The notes below the pieces were generated by a model. The model was given only the letters and a program-made list of their open reading frames with translations. It was not told the origin of the DNA and did not search any database. From Methanobacterium bryantii (lineage in GTDB: Archaea; Methanobacteriota; Methanobacteria; Methanobacteriales; Methanobacteriaceae): 64,000 nucleotides of DNA. Shown piece by piece: positions 8,391-16,024 of the stretch. The stretch lies in assembly GCF_002287175.1 (NCBI RefSeq), contig NZ_LMVM01000040.1:1-64000 (forward strand), read 5' to 3'. The number at the start of each line of letters is the position of its first letter. The stretch's first letter is position 1. The position numbers and the translations under genes were made by a program.

Positions 8391-8419
8391 TAGTAATAAA
8401 TTTGTATGTTTTATTACTA
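8391..8419 (-). promoter_or_regulatory. perfect 10-bp inverted repeat operator of 7680-8369
   Basis: TAGTAATAAA (8391-8400) and TTTATTACTA (8410-8419) are exact reverse complements separated by 9 bp. The GTAATAAA-N9-TTTATTAC core matches the sites upstream of both winged-helix regulators. It lies 22-50 bases before the start codon. Confidence 0.75.
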
Positions 8420-8539
8420 AGGTGTAGGCATATGTCATGATCCGGATAAATTAAAATTAGTTGAATATGTTAATCTGGAATAAATACAAATGTGAGCATT
8501 ATAAAATTTTAATCAAAAATAGAATTAGGCGCCGGCTCC

Positions 8540-9269
8540 TTTCCAACTTGTTAATTATATGGGGCACAGCGGGATGAATTATAAATAACTACTTTTAGAA
8601 CAAGATTTGAGACATAAATTATTATAATCCAATTAATTTTTAAAATTAGATTAATATTTAGCTTATATGTAAAAATAAGTGTTTTAAAGTATTTAAAATA
8701 TATAAAATTAGTTTTGGTTTCTTTCTAACTTGTTAGTTATATGGGACACAGCAAAGGAATATAAGCTAAAGAAGATCCATTTAAAATAAAATCATAATCC
8801 ACTAATTGAGAATATCTATTAAAACTCAAAAATAGGCATGTAAAAATATCAGAAATAGACTTGATTGGGTATGTTTCCAACTTGTTAGTTATGTGGGACA
8901 CAGTGGATTAAATGTATCAGATAATATTATAGTTTATGATCTAATTTTGAAAAATCAAGTAAATATTCATCTAAAATGTAAAATTAGACATTATAAAATT
9001 TTAATTAAAACTAGAATTAATTGTTGGTATGTTCCAACTTATTGTTTATATGGGACACAGCGAGATTTTTTGGTGTACAAATTTTAATAGATAAGTTTCT
9101 TTAAAATAAGAATTTGAAGCTATGACGGATTGTAATTCCGCTAATCTTTAAAACAAGATAAAAGTTTACTTAAAATATAAAATTAATGTATTAAATCATT
9201 ATTAGAAAAAGAAATAATCAACTGCTGGCTTCTCTCCAACTTGTTAGTTATATGGGACACAGCGGGACT
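8540..9269. repeat. five-copy array of a ~35-bp repeat with long AT-rich spacers
   Basis: The conserved core CCAACTTGTTAGTTATAT then GGGACACAGCGGGA occurs at about 8540-8575, 8722-8752, 8874-8909, 9031-9066 and 9233-9269, always in the same orientation. Spacing between equivalent bases is 182, 152, 157 and 202 bp. The spacers are not unique: motifs such as CATTATAAAATTTTAAT and ATAATCC(A/C)ATTAAT recur, so each unit is a degenerate tandem copy of ~150-200 bp. The last copy touches the stop codon (9268-9270) of the TFB-like gene. No protein is encoded in the array. The spacers are too long for CRISPR, and the core does not resemble archaeal origin boxes known to me. Confidence 0.85.
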
Positions 9270-9969
9270 ATTCTCCATCCATAATGTATCCTGCATTAAA
9301 CTTTAATTTAAAGGTTTTTTCATAATATTGCTCTGCTCTAGGCGATATAGTACTAATTGACCTGTCAGTGAGTTTTCCTGAGCAGTAGTCATCTAGATTA
9401 GAGCGTAAATCAGGATTAAGTGATGCATTATTTTTAGTAAATGCAGTGTAAAGGCATATGGAGGATAGAATTACTTCTATTTTACAGTTACCGCAGAGAT
9501 TTTTCATGGCCCTGTCCTGGTTCATGATGTATATGACCATTTCTTTGGCATCTATAATTGAGTAGGGATCCATTTTAATTAAACTGCCGATAATATCGAT
9601 ATATGAATGATATTTTTCTGTTCTTTGCTTTCTTTTCTTCTCGGCCTCATAGTTTCTGTCGTATTTTCCGTAAGATTTTTTTGAAAGCTGTTTAATGTGG
9701 TTCCAGGTTTTATATTCATCTTTAGATGGGTTGATAAAAGAAGGGTCTTTATATTTGTTGTCCTGGTTTAAATCAATGGAATCTCTAAAAGAAACGTAGC
9801 TCTGAGTTTTAGCTAATTCCGACACGTGTTTGGTATATCCGCATGCAATACATTTATAGGAATCACTGTATGGATTAAAACATGTTTTAATGCCGCATTT
9901 TGGGCATTTTGGGGCATTCCCCATGGTAGAGTACTGTTCGAAAGAGTCTAGCTCAAGTGTTTTGATCAT
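9268..9969 (-). CDS. degenerate TFB (TFIIB)-like protein with zinc ribbon and one cyclin-like repeat
   Basis: Residues ~22-46 form a zinc ribbon (CPKCGIKTCF ... YKCIACGYTK). A charged linker (residues ~60-125, rich in Lys, Tyr and Asp) replaces the B-reader region. Residues ~128-190 fit a single TFB cyclin fold: IDIIGSLIKMDPYSIIDAKEM..., then CKIEVILSSICLYTAF aligns with the conserved helix IEGVAAAALYAACR of TFB. At 233 residues it is shorter than the ~310 residues of a true TFB and appears to lack the second cyclin repeat. It may be a specialised initiation or regulatory factor, or an antagonist. It sits alone directly before the five-copy repeat array. Assignment rests on pattern similarity only. 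Confidence 0.6.
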   Translation of the reverse strand: MIKTLELDSFEQYSTMGNAPKCPKCGIKTCFNPYSDSYKCIACGYTKHVSELAKTQSYVSFRDSIDLNQDNKYKDPSFINPSKDEYKTWNHIKQLSKKSYGKYDRNYEAEKKRKQRTEKYHSYIDIIGSLIKMDPYSIIDAKEMVIYIMNQDRAMKNLCGNCKIEVILSSICLYTAFTKNNASLNPDLRSNLDDYCSGKLTDRSISTISPRAEQYYEKTFKLKFNAGYIMDGE

Positions 9970-10246
9970 GCTGTTAACGCTCCAAATACCATGCTTTTTT
10001 CAGTTAAGGTATAAGTAACTGGAATTATCCTTTTTCCATAATTTAGAAAAGGGGGATTATAATAGCTTAAATCAACTTATCTAGATTCAAATTATACATT
10101 TTCAGTTTAAAAAACTTTTGCACTTCCTATAAATGTAAATATATATTAGCTAGTGATACTTTCAAAAATGAAAAGACAGTATAAACACGATTAAAATAAA
10201 GTATCTGCTAAAATTATTTTTGCATAAATAAAATTATCTTAAAGTT

Positions 10247-10867
10247 TCAGCCTTTATAACCTTTACTTACAAATGCATTTCCCCGGAGCAAAAATCTCCA
10301 TAATTTATCCCTGTATTCCTCAGCATAATCAATATTAACTCTGGGTGCAGTTATAACCTCTTCGTCACTCCTTAAACCAGTTTGATCTGTAATAAAAATT
10401 TCATCTTCACATAAATCAATTCCATTAAGAGAAGTATTGATATTCATGGCCTGGCAGAGCTTTGAGGGACCGTTAGTCAGATTTTTAAGATTACTTTTCC
10501 TGCTATCTGAAATATCAATTTTCCGCCGTTTTGCCATTAATTCCAGACCTTCCACAGGTTCTAATGCCCGGATAAGCACTGCTTGAGGTATTCCTTCTTT
10601 CTGCGTTACCACGTTAATGCAGTAATTATAACCGTGCAGCTGGTAAATATAGGCAAATCCTCCTGTTTTATACAGAGGGTCCATTCTCGGTGTATGCCTG
10701 CCTCTGTAAGAATGTGCACCTTTATCTTCGGGGCCAATATAAGCTTCTGTTTCTACAATTCTACCTTTAGTTATGTTTTCGGGAGTTATATGTACTAAAA
10801 CACAGCCTAAGAGTTCTCTGGCCACAATCAACGTGTTTCTTTCATAAAATGATCTCTCAAGCTTCAT
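10247..10867 (-). CDS. mpg: 3-methyladenine DNA glycosylase, AAG/MPG family
   Basis: A 206-residue protein of the alkyladenine glycosylase fold, which removes alkylated purines in base-excision repair. Recognisable landmarks are ARELLGCVLVH near residue 20, GRIVETEAYIGPEDKGAHSYRG (residues ~35-56, containing the catalytic Glu of this family), the HGYNYCINVVT segment and AVLIRALEPVEG. Length matches bacterial homologues. A second, unrelated 3-methyladenine glycosylase (Tag type) is encoded at 14523-15095. Confidence 0.9.
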   Translation of the reverse strand: MKLERSFYERNTLIVARELLGCVLVHITPENITKGRIVETEAYIGPEDKGAHSYRGRHTPRMDPLYKTGGFAYIYQLHGYNYCINVVTQKEGIPQAVLIRALEPVEGLELMAKRRKIDISDSRKSNLKNLTNGPSKLCQAMNINTSLNGIDLCEDEIFITDQTGLRSDEEVITAPRVNIDYAEEYRDKLWRFLLRGNAFVSKGYKG

Positions 10868-10960
10868 TTACATCAGCTATTTATATTTCGTTTAAAAGAG
10901 AATAATGTAACGGATATTATTAATGGAAATGTTATTTAACATTTAAAATGGAGAATTTTT

Positions 10961-11662
10961 ATGAATATAACTGAAATGTTTTCTGATTCGTATATCTCGT
11001 ATCCTTTTTCTAATTCCAAGAGGATACTGGGATTGGGGCTTTTATTTTGTTCTGGCGTATTTCTAATTGTACCTGCGGTATTTGCAGGCGGGTACCTTAT
11101 GAGGATAATTGAAAACACAATAGAAGGCAACTATGAGCTGCCCCCATTTGAAAACTGGAAAGGTATGTTTATTGATGGTTTGAAAGTCGCTGCAGTGGTA
11201 ATATTTTTCATGTTACCGGGATTGATTTCTGAATTTGCATTGTTTGTGCTCGTAAAAATTGGATATGCAACTTTGAATCCGGGGCTCATGATCGGACTTT
11301 TTATGCTTACATCGTTGTTTTATACTTCAGCTTATATCTTAAGTATTACAGCAATACCCCGTATGGTTTATAAAAATCAATTAAGAGCAGCTTTTGATTT
11401 TAAAATGGTGTTCAAGGATATAAAATGCATTGGTTTGAAAAAATATGCCCTTTCATTAACAGGGCTTTCAATAATGGCTGCTTATTTAATATTGTTTGCT
11501 GGATTTCTCCACATGATATTTTACAGTGTAGGTGCAATGATTTCTCTTAATATATACATCACTGATTTTGCTGCTAATTTACTGATTTACCCTCTAATTA
11601 TCGCATCTCAAGGGAGATTTATGGGATTAATCTATTTAGAAAGGTTCCAAGTACATGATTAA
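10961..11662 (+). CDS. DUF4013 family membrane protein
   Basis: A 233-residue membrane protein of a family common in Methanobacteriales. It begins MNITEMFSDSYISYPFSN and has the family signature GGYLMRIIENTIEGNYELPPFENW (quoted residues ~40-63 by position; key residues G-Y-R-I-E..LP.W) followed by three further hydrophobic pairs. GGAG precedes the ATG by a normal distance. A paralog lies at 33373-34116. Function is unknown. Transcription converges with the CDF fusion gene. Confidence 0.75.
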   Translation: MNITEMFSDSYISYPFSNSKRILGLGLLFCSGVFLIVPAVFAGGYLMRIIENTIEGNYELPPFENWKGMFIDGLKVAAVVIFFMLPGLISEFALFVLVKIGYATLNPGLMIGLFMLTSLFYTSAYILSITAIPRMVYKNQLRAAFDFKMVFKDIKCIGLKKYALSLTGLSIMAAYLILFAGFLHMIFYSVGAMISLNIYITDFAANLLIYPLIIASQGRFMGLIYLERFQVHD

Positions 11663-11956
11663 GTTTTTTTAGGTCATTTAACATATCACTATCTTTTTAT
11701 ATGCTTGAAAACAGCCATGAATTAGGTTATATCTTATATCTTATAACTTATAAGTTATAATGAAGAGAATGCTAATTGATAGTTAGATACAAATTGTTTT
11801 TATAATTTAAAAAGTAGAATAAGAAATTTTCAACCTTTTATCCTGTTATTTTATGAATTTTACCATTTATTCCTTCTTTCTTTCGTGTTATCTACGTTCT
11901 TCACATTCTCTATGTTTCATATCTCTTCGACTTTTTGTTATTGTATATTTTCCTAC

Positions 11957-13324
11957 TCATTTTTTTGTATCTTGAGTCATGGCCAGCAATATTCTGTCGG
12001 AGTAGTGGATATCGTAGTATCTGAAATTGTCAAAAAAGGCTTTCAGATGTTTTCCACCTTTTTCAGTTATAACATACTCTTCAATTTCCTCAATTAAAAG
12101 TTCATGTTCTTTTAATGGATGTATGAGGATTTCAAACTGGCCTTCAAAGTCATAATATTCATTACAGGTTGCATTTAGTTCGCTGAGTACTGGAATGTAG
12201 TTATCTGGATGAAAAGCCCTTTTAAGGGATGCTACAATTTCAGGCTGTGTTTTTAGCTCTTCTGCCCATATTGCATATAATATCCAGTTTCTGAAGGCCA
12301 TTAATTTATTCTCTTCCCAGCATTCTTCCAGTGGTAGTTTATATTCCTGTGAATAATCTTCTTCTTCACCTTTTTGAGCTGAAATAGCTTCCCTGAGCAA
12401 TCCAACAGCATCTCTGAAAATACCTGCCCCTACAAATAAGCCTATAACTGCATCCACGAAGTAAACACCATATATAGCAAAAATAGCACCTATAATAACT
12501 GATGTACCAATGAATATATGGTTTTTAGAGTCCACAGACTGTGATATCAATGTCAAACTGTTGGAGACTTTTCCAACGAAACGCTGATAATAGAATAAAA
12601 AGACCGCTGCCAATATGGCTATTCCTTCAACAGCTATAACCAGAAATGGCAAAGTCATGGGTTCTGAAGTACCGGCTAATGTTCCTAAAATATGGGTAAT
12701 GGAATCAAATAGAACGCTGATAGAAGCCACAAATAACCCTAAAATAACCAGAATAGTACTTAAATTCTCTTTGTGATATTTAATTCCTAGCCAAACTAAA
12801 ATAGCTTCAATTGTGTCCATAGTGGCATCTGTACCGTCGGCAATTAGACCGACACTGCCGCTTATTAAACCACTGCCCAGTTTAAGCACTGCAAGGAAGG
12901 CATCTAAAAAAGTGGTGTTTTTGGCAGTACTGGACGGTGTTAATTCACCCTCTGCTGATGAAGCACTTTTCTCCATGTGCTCTCTGAATATTTTGGCATT
13001 TTTCAGACCTTCAGGGGTCAATTCATATTTGTTTGCATCGTTTAATTTAACCCAGTCTTTCTCAATCAGCTTTTTCATTTCCTCTTCAGGGGAACCTGTG
13101 GCTTTACTTGCTCTTCCGTCCTCTATTTTGGAGCGTATACTGGCAACTTTAAAGAACAAGTGTTGAGTTAACGGCTGGCCTTTACCAGGTAACTGCTGGT
13201 ACCAGATCAGGGATAAAAATAAGATGGTTTTTTCCAATAGTTCCTCTTTACTTAATGGGCCGTCCTTTAAAAGTGCCATCATCAGGAATTTATCGAAACC
13301 TAATACTGGTTTTTCATCTTTCAT
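11957..13324 (-). CDS. winged-helix/CDF-type cation efflux transporter fusion
   Basis: A 455-residue protein in three parts. Residues ~1-120 look like a winged-helix domain (GFDKFLMMALLKDGPLSKEELLEKT at the start, ending KYELTPEGLKNAKIF). Residues ~140-330 form a six-helix cation diffusion facilitator core: helix II carries GLIADGTDATMDTIEA with three Asp in the metal-site register, and helix V carries VDSKNH, an Asp-x3-His pair. Residues ~340-455 are a soluble acidic C-terminal domain. Standard CDF proteins of ~300 residues lack the N-terminal domain. The fusion may couple metal efflux to a self-contained sensor or DNA-binding module. The substrate cannot be deduced. Confidence 0.75.
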   Translation of the reverse strand: MKDEKPVLGFDKFLMMALLKDGPLSKEELLEKTILFLSLIWYQQLPGKGQPLTQHLFFKVASIRSKIEDGRASKATGSPEEEMKKLIEKDWVKLNDANKYELTPEGLKNAKIFREHMEKSASSAEGELTPSSTAKNTTFLDAFLAVLKLGSGLISGSVGLIADGTDATMDTIEAILVWLGIKYHKENLSTILVILGLFVASISVLFDSITHILGTLAGTSEPMTLPFLVIAVEGIAILAAVFLFYYQRFVGKVSNSLTLISQSVDSKNHIFIGTSVIIGAIFAIYGVYFVDAVIGLFVGAGIFRDAVGLLREAISAQKGEEEDYSQEYKLPLEECWEENKLMAFRNWILYAIWAEELKTQPEIVASLKRAFHPDNYIPVLSELNATCNEYYDFEGQFEILIHPLKEHELLIEEIEEYVITEKGGKHLKAFFDNFRYYDIHYSDRILLAMTQDTKK

Positions 13325-13526
13325 ATTATCGTCTCGGTCTTTTCATTGCAAATAATATTACCTTAAGTCTAATGACATGTTACTTGAATGTTTTTAAATA
13401 TAATTTCATCTATAATTAGATATAGGTAGAATTATTAAAGTTAATTACTGATAATACCTGTGATTATCTGATGAATATGATTTGTATCAACTAAAATTTA
13501 TAATTTTAAAATAGGAGTTTATAATA

Positions 13527-14147
13527 ATGGAATATAGAGATTCTGATTTATTTATGCCAACTAGTCGGATTGAAACATTAGTAGATGGAATATTTGCCAT
13601 TGCAATGACTATACTGGTTTTAAATTTGGCTGTTCCTTCTATTAACGGCCCGGTAACTAGTGCTTCCTTCCAAAGTGCTGTTTATTCTATATGGCCTGAT
13701 GTTTTATCATTTGTCCTTAGTTTTGTCCTTTTAGGGGTGTTTTGGAACATACACCACCGTACTTTTCACCAGATAGAAAAGGTGGATAAAATTCTGCTCT
13801 GGATAAATATGATATGGCTGCTTTTCATCGTTCTTGTCCCATTTTCTAACACTTTAACTGGGGGAGATTACGGTCAATTTCCGCTGGCTCACTTCATTTT
13901 CAATTTAAACATGCTGGGAATTGCGGTATTTCTTTCTTTAAACTGGTTTTATGCTGTTAGAAGGGGGTTGATCCATAAAAAAGTAGATCCTGTCAGAATA
14001 TCTATCTATAAATGGGTTTATATGTCATTTATACTCATTACTCTGCTAGCTATGGGGTTCTCTTTTATAATCCCTCATTGGAGTTCTATTGTGTATATTT
14101 TGATAATTCCCACAGAATATTTGATAGAAAGACAAATGAAGAGTTAG
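13527..14147 (+). CDS. TMEM175-like (DUF1211) potassium channel family protein
   Basis: A 206-residue six-helix protein. The first helix, RIETLVDGIFAIAMTILVLNL (about residues 13-33), is the TMEM175 pore-helix signature. The usual R..xFSDGVFAIA is here TLVDGIFAIA, so the FS of the FSD motif is replaced by LV. The second helix pair carries FWNIHHRTFH, another conserved stretch of the family. Prokaryotic TMEM175 proteins form homotetrameric leak channels of low K+ selectivity. Its TATA and GGAG-like sites are present upstream. No operon partner is seen. Confidence 0.8.
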   Translation: MEYRDSDLFMPTSRIETLVDGIFAIAMTILVLNLAVPSINGPVTSASFQSAVYSIWPDVLSFVLSFVLLGVFWNIHHRTFHQIEKVDKILLWINMIWLLFIVLVPFSNTLTGGDYGQFPLAHFIFNLNMLGIAVFLSLNWFYAVRRGLIHKKVDPVRISIYKWVYMSFILITLLAMGFSFIIPHWSSIVYILIIPTEYLIERQMKS

Positions 14148-14309
14148 TTCTGTTAGGTTAAATAATATTATTTAACCAATTGTAATCTAATTCCGGACAG
14201 ATAAAATAGATAATTATCATTCTTTTAATTTTTAGCATATCTATTCAATGGATTATATTTAAATGAAAAAATTGTAATTGAATGTTCTATATATAAATAA
14301 AATGATCCT

Positions 14310-14465
14310 ATGCAAGCTAAATGGAAATTTAGATTGGGAATTTTATCCTGCATAATTGGCATGATTATACTATTAACCAGTTTATTAATTGGTAGATTTG
14401 TACCTGGCGGGCTTGTTTTACTGGCATTAGGGTTTATTCTGATATCAGAATCAAGAAAAGAATGA
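14310..14465 (+). CDS. small two-helix membrane protein
   Basis: A 51-codon frame starts MQAKWKFRLGILSC and encodes two hydrophobic helices (ILSCIIGMIILLTSLLIG, then GGLVLLALGFILI) with a polar tail SESRKE. A TATA-like sequence (CTATATATAAATAA, 14287-14300) lies immediately upstream. The distance is short and there is no clear Shine-Dalgarno, so the start is uncertain. No family is recognised. Confidence 0.5.
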   Translation: MQAKWKFRLGILSCIIGMIILLTSLLIGRFVPGGLVLLALGFILISESRKE

Positions 14466-14522
14466 AAATATTTTAAATCTTCACATTTTAGTGGAAAGTT
14501 TAGGATTCTATTCAGTTAGTCT

Positions 14523-15095
14523 TTAAATTATATTTTCAATTTCTGAGTACCTGAAACAATCTACAACATGGTCATTAACCATTCCCACGGCCTGCATGAA
14601 CGCGTAGCAAATGGTAGGTCCCACAAATTTGAAACCTCTTTTTTTCAAATCCTTGCTCATATTTTCAGATTCTGTGGTAAATGAGGGTAAATCTTCGGCA
14701 TTTTCCCATTTATTTTGAATAGGTTTTTCGCCTACAAACTGCCAGATATACCTATCAAATGAGCCCCACTCTTGCTGAATATTTAAAACAGCCTTTGCAT
14801 TGGTGACAGCAGACAAAATCTTACGGCGGTTGCGAATTATGCCGGGATTATCCATTAGTTCTTCAATCTTGTTATTGTTATAGCATGCCATCTTGGCAGG
14901 ATCGAAATTATCAAATGCGTCACGGTAATTTTCTCGTTTTTTAAGCACAGTAATCCAGCTTAATCCAGCTTGCGCTCCTTCTAATACTAGAAACTCGAAA
15001 AGAAGACTATCCTTATGGACTGGACTGCCCCATTCCTGGTCATGATATTTCATAAGTAAAGGGTCTTTTTCAGCCCAGGGGCAGCGGATTTTCAT
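14523..15095 (-). CDS. tag: DNA-3-methyladenine glycosylase I
   Basis: A 190-residue HhH-superfamily glycosylase that excises 3-methyladenine. It has the family start RCPWAEKDPLLMKYHDQEWG. The zinc-site residues are in place: Cys near position 5, His near 18, and the C-terminal NDHVVDCF His/Cys pair. FLVLEGAQAGLSWITVLKKRENYRDAF supplies the catalytic Glu segment (key residues E-G-A-Q-A-G-L-S-W). Length is typical. Tag proteins are mainly bacterial, so transfer into the methanogen lineage is plausible. Confidence 0.93.
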   Translation of the reverse strand: MKIRCPWAEKDPLLMKYHDQEWGSPVHKDSLLFEFLVLEGAQAGLSWITVLKKRENYRDAFDNFDPAKMACYNNNKIEELMDNPGIIRNRRKILSAVTNAKAVLNIQQEWGSFDRYIWQFVGEKPIQNKWENAEDLPSFTTESENMSKDLKKRGFKFVGPTICYAFMQAVGMVNDHVVDCFRYSEIENII

Positions 15096-15293
15096 GTTTA
15101 TTATTTTTAATTTAGAGGTTCAAAAATTTTTTGAATTTTAGATTATATCCTGTTGTTGTAGAGTTTAATACTCATGACTCATGTCTAGACCTTGAACAGA
15201 GAATATTTGCATTATGTTATCTTTTAAAGCTTAAAAACATTTATAACAAACTTGTTTATTATATTAAAACAATAGAAATAGTTGTGATTTAAA

Positions 15294-15935
15294 ATGTTTA
15301 TTGGACATTTTGCTGCTGCTTTCCTGATAGGATATATGTTTTCAGGAGTTCCAATTATCATTCCTCTTCTTGGGGTTTCATTTCCAGACATTCTCTGGTC
15401 AATTTTGGTTATATCAGGTGTTGAAAAGGCCAAATTTGATAAAAATAAGCCGTTAATGTCGGATATTGTATTTGAAAGTTACCCTATATCCCATTCTCTG
15501 GTACTTACAAGTATTTTGGCATTGATAATAGGTTTAGTTCTTGCATTGTTTTTGAAAAATCCATTTATAGCAGTGATTTTTGTTATAGCTTCAATATCCC
15601 ATTGGATCCTGGATGTTATGGTGCACATTAAAGATTTACCCGTGTTTGGATTTAGCAGTAATGATATTAAGTTTGGATTTGGATTGTGGAGAAGGGGGCC
15701 GCTAGCTTTTGTAGCTGAATATTTGTTTTATATAATTATAGCTACAATTACAGTTCCCATGCCTTATTTACTACTCATTTTATTTTTAGGAACAGTTTTT
15801 CATTTCATCAACATCAATGCATTTTTTGGATTTAAAAATGAAGACATTACAGGGGGATCTTCAAAGAGATATGCAATAGTAATTTTAGCTATCTTTGTTC
15901 TTTTTATACTGTTTTCTCAGATAATTTTAGGTTAA
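15294..15935 (+). CDS. membrane protein resembling YbcI/DUF457-type metal-dependent hydrolases
   Basis: A 213-residue membrane protein with about six helices. Polar residues sit in membrane-proximal positions as in DUF457-like hydrolases: MFIGHFAAAFLIG at the start, SFPDILWS, YPISHSLVLTS, and SHWILDVMVHIKD in the centre. The His and Asp residues of these motifs could bind a metal. Enzymatic function is inferred from the pattern only. It is monocistronic, followed by two small hairpins. Confidence 0.6.
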   Translation: MFIGHFAAAFLIGYMFSGVPIIIPLLGVSFPDILWSILVISGVEKAKFDKNKPLMSDIVFESYPISHSLVLTSILALIIGLVLALFLKNPFIAVIFVIASISHWILDVMVHIKDLPVFGFSSNDIKFGFGLWRRGPLAFVAEYLFYIIIATITVPMPYLLLILFLGTVFHFININAFFGFKNEDITGGSSKRYAIVILAIFVLFILFSQIILG

Positions 15936-15961
15936 AATAGAAGGGTAATTTATTTAGAAGT

Positions 15962-16004
15962 ATGAAAATCTCACGATTTTCATGTTGGGAAATTCGTAAT
16001 TTCC
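15962..16004. repeat. pair of short palindromes between convergent genes
   Basis: ATGAAAATC-TCAC-GATTTTCAT (15962-15983) and GGAAATT-CGT-AATTTCC (15988-16004) form two adjacent hairpins between the membrane protein ending 15935 and the malic enzyme ending 16025. They belong to the palindrome family seen in the larger fields and may act as a bidirectional transcription terminator. Confidence 0.6.
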
Positions 16005-16024
16005 TTAATCTTAAGGTGTTTTAT

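Noticed and set aside
8893..9087. 64-codon open frame on the plus strand
   Set aside because: It runs straight through two copies of the repeat array and has no ribosome binding site.
8540..9269. Possible CRISPR array
   Set aside because: Repeats have 115-165 bp spacers that share sequence with each other, unit spacing varies and no cas gene is nearby.
8540..9269. Possible replication origin
   Set aside because: Repeated core does not resemble archaeal ORB or mini-ORB motifs and no orc1/cdc6 gene is next to it.
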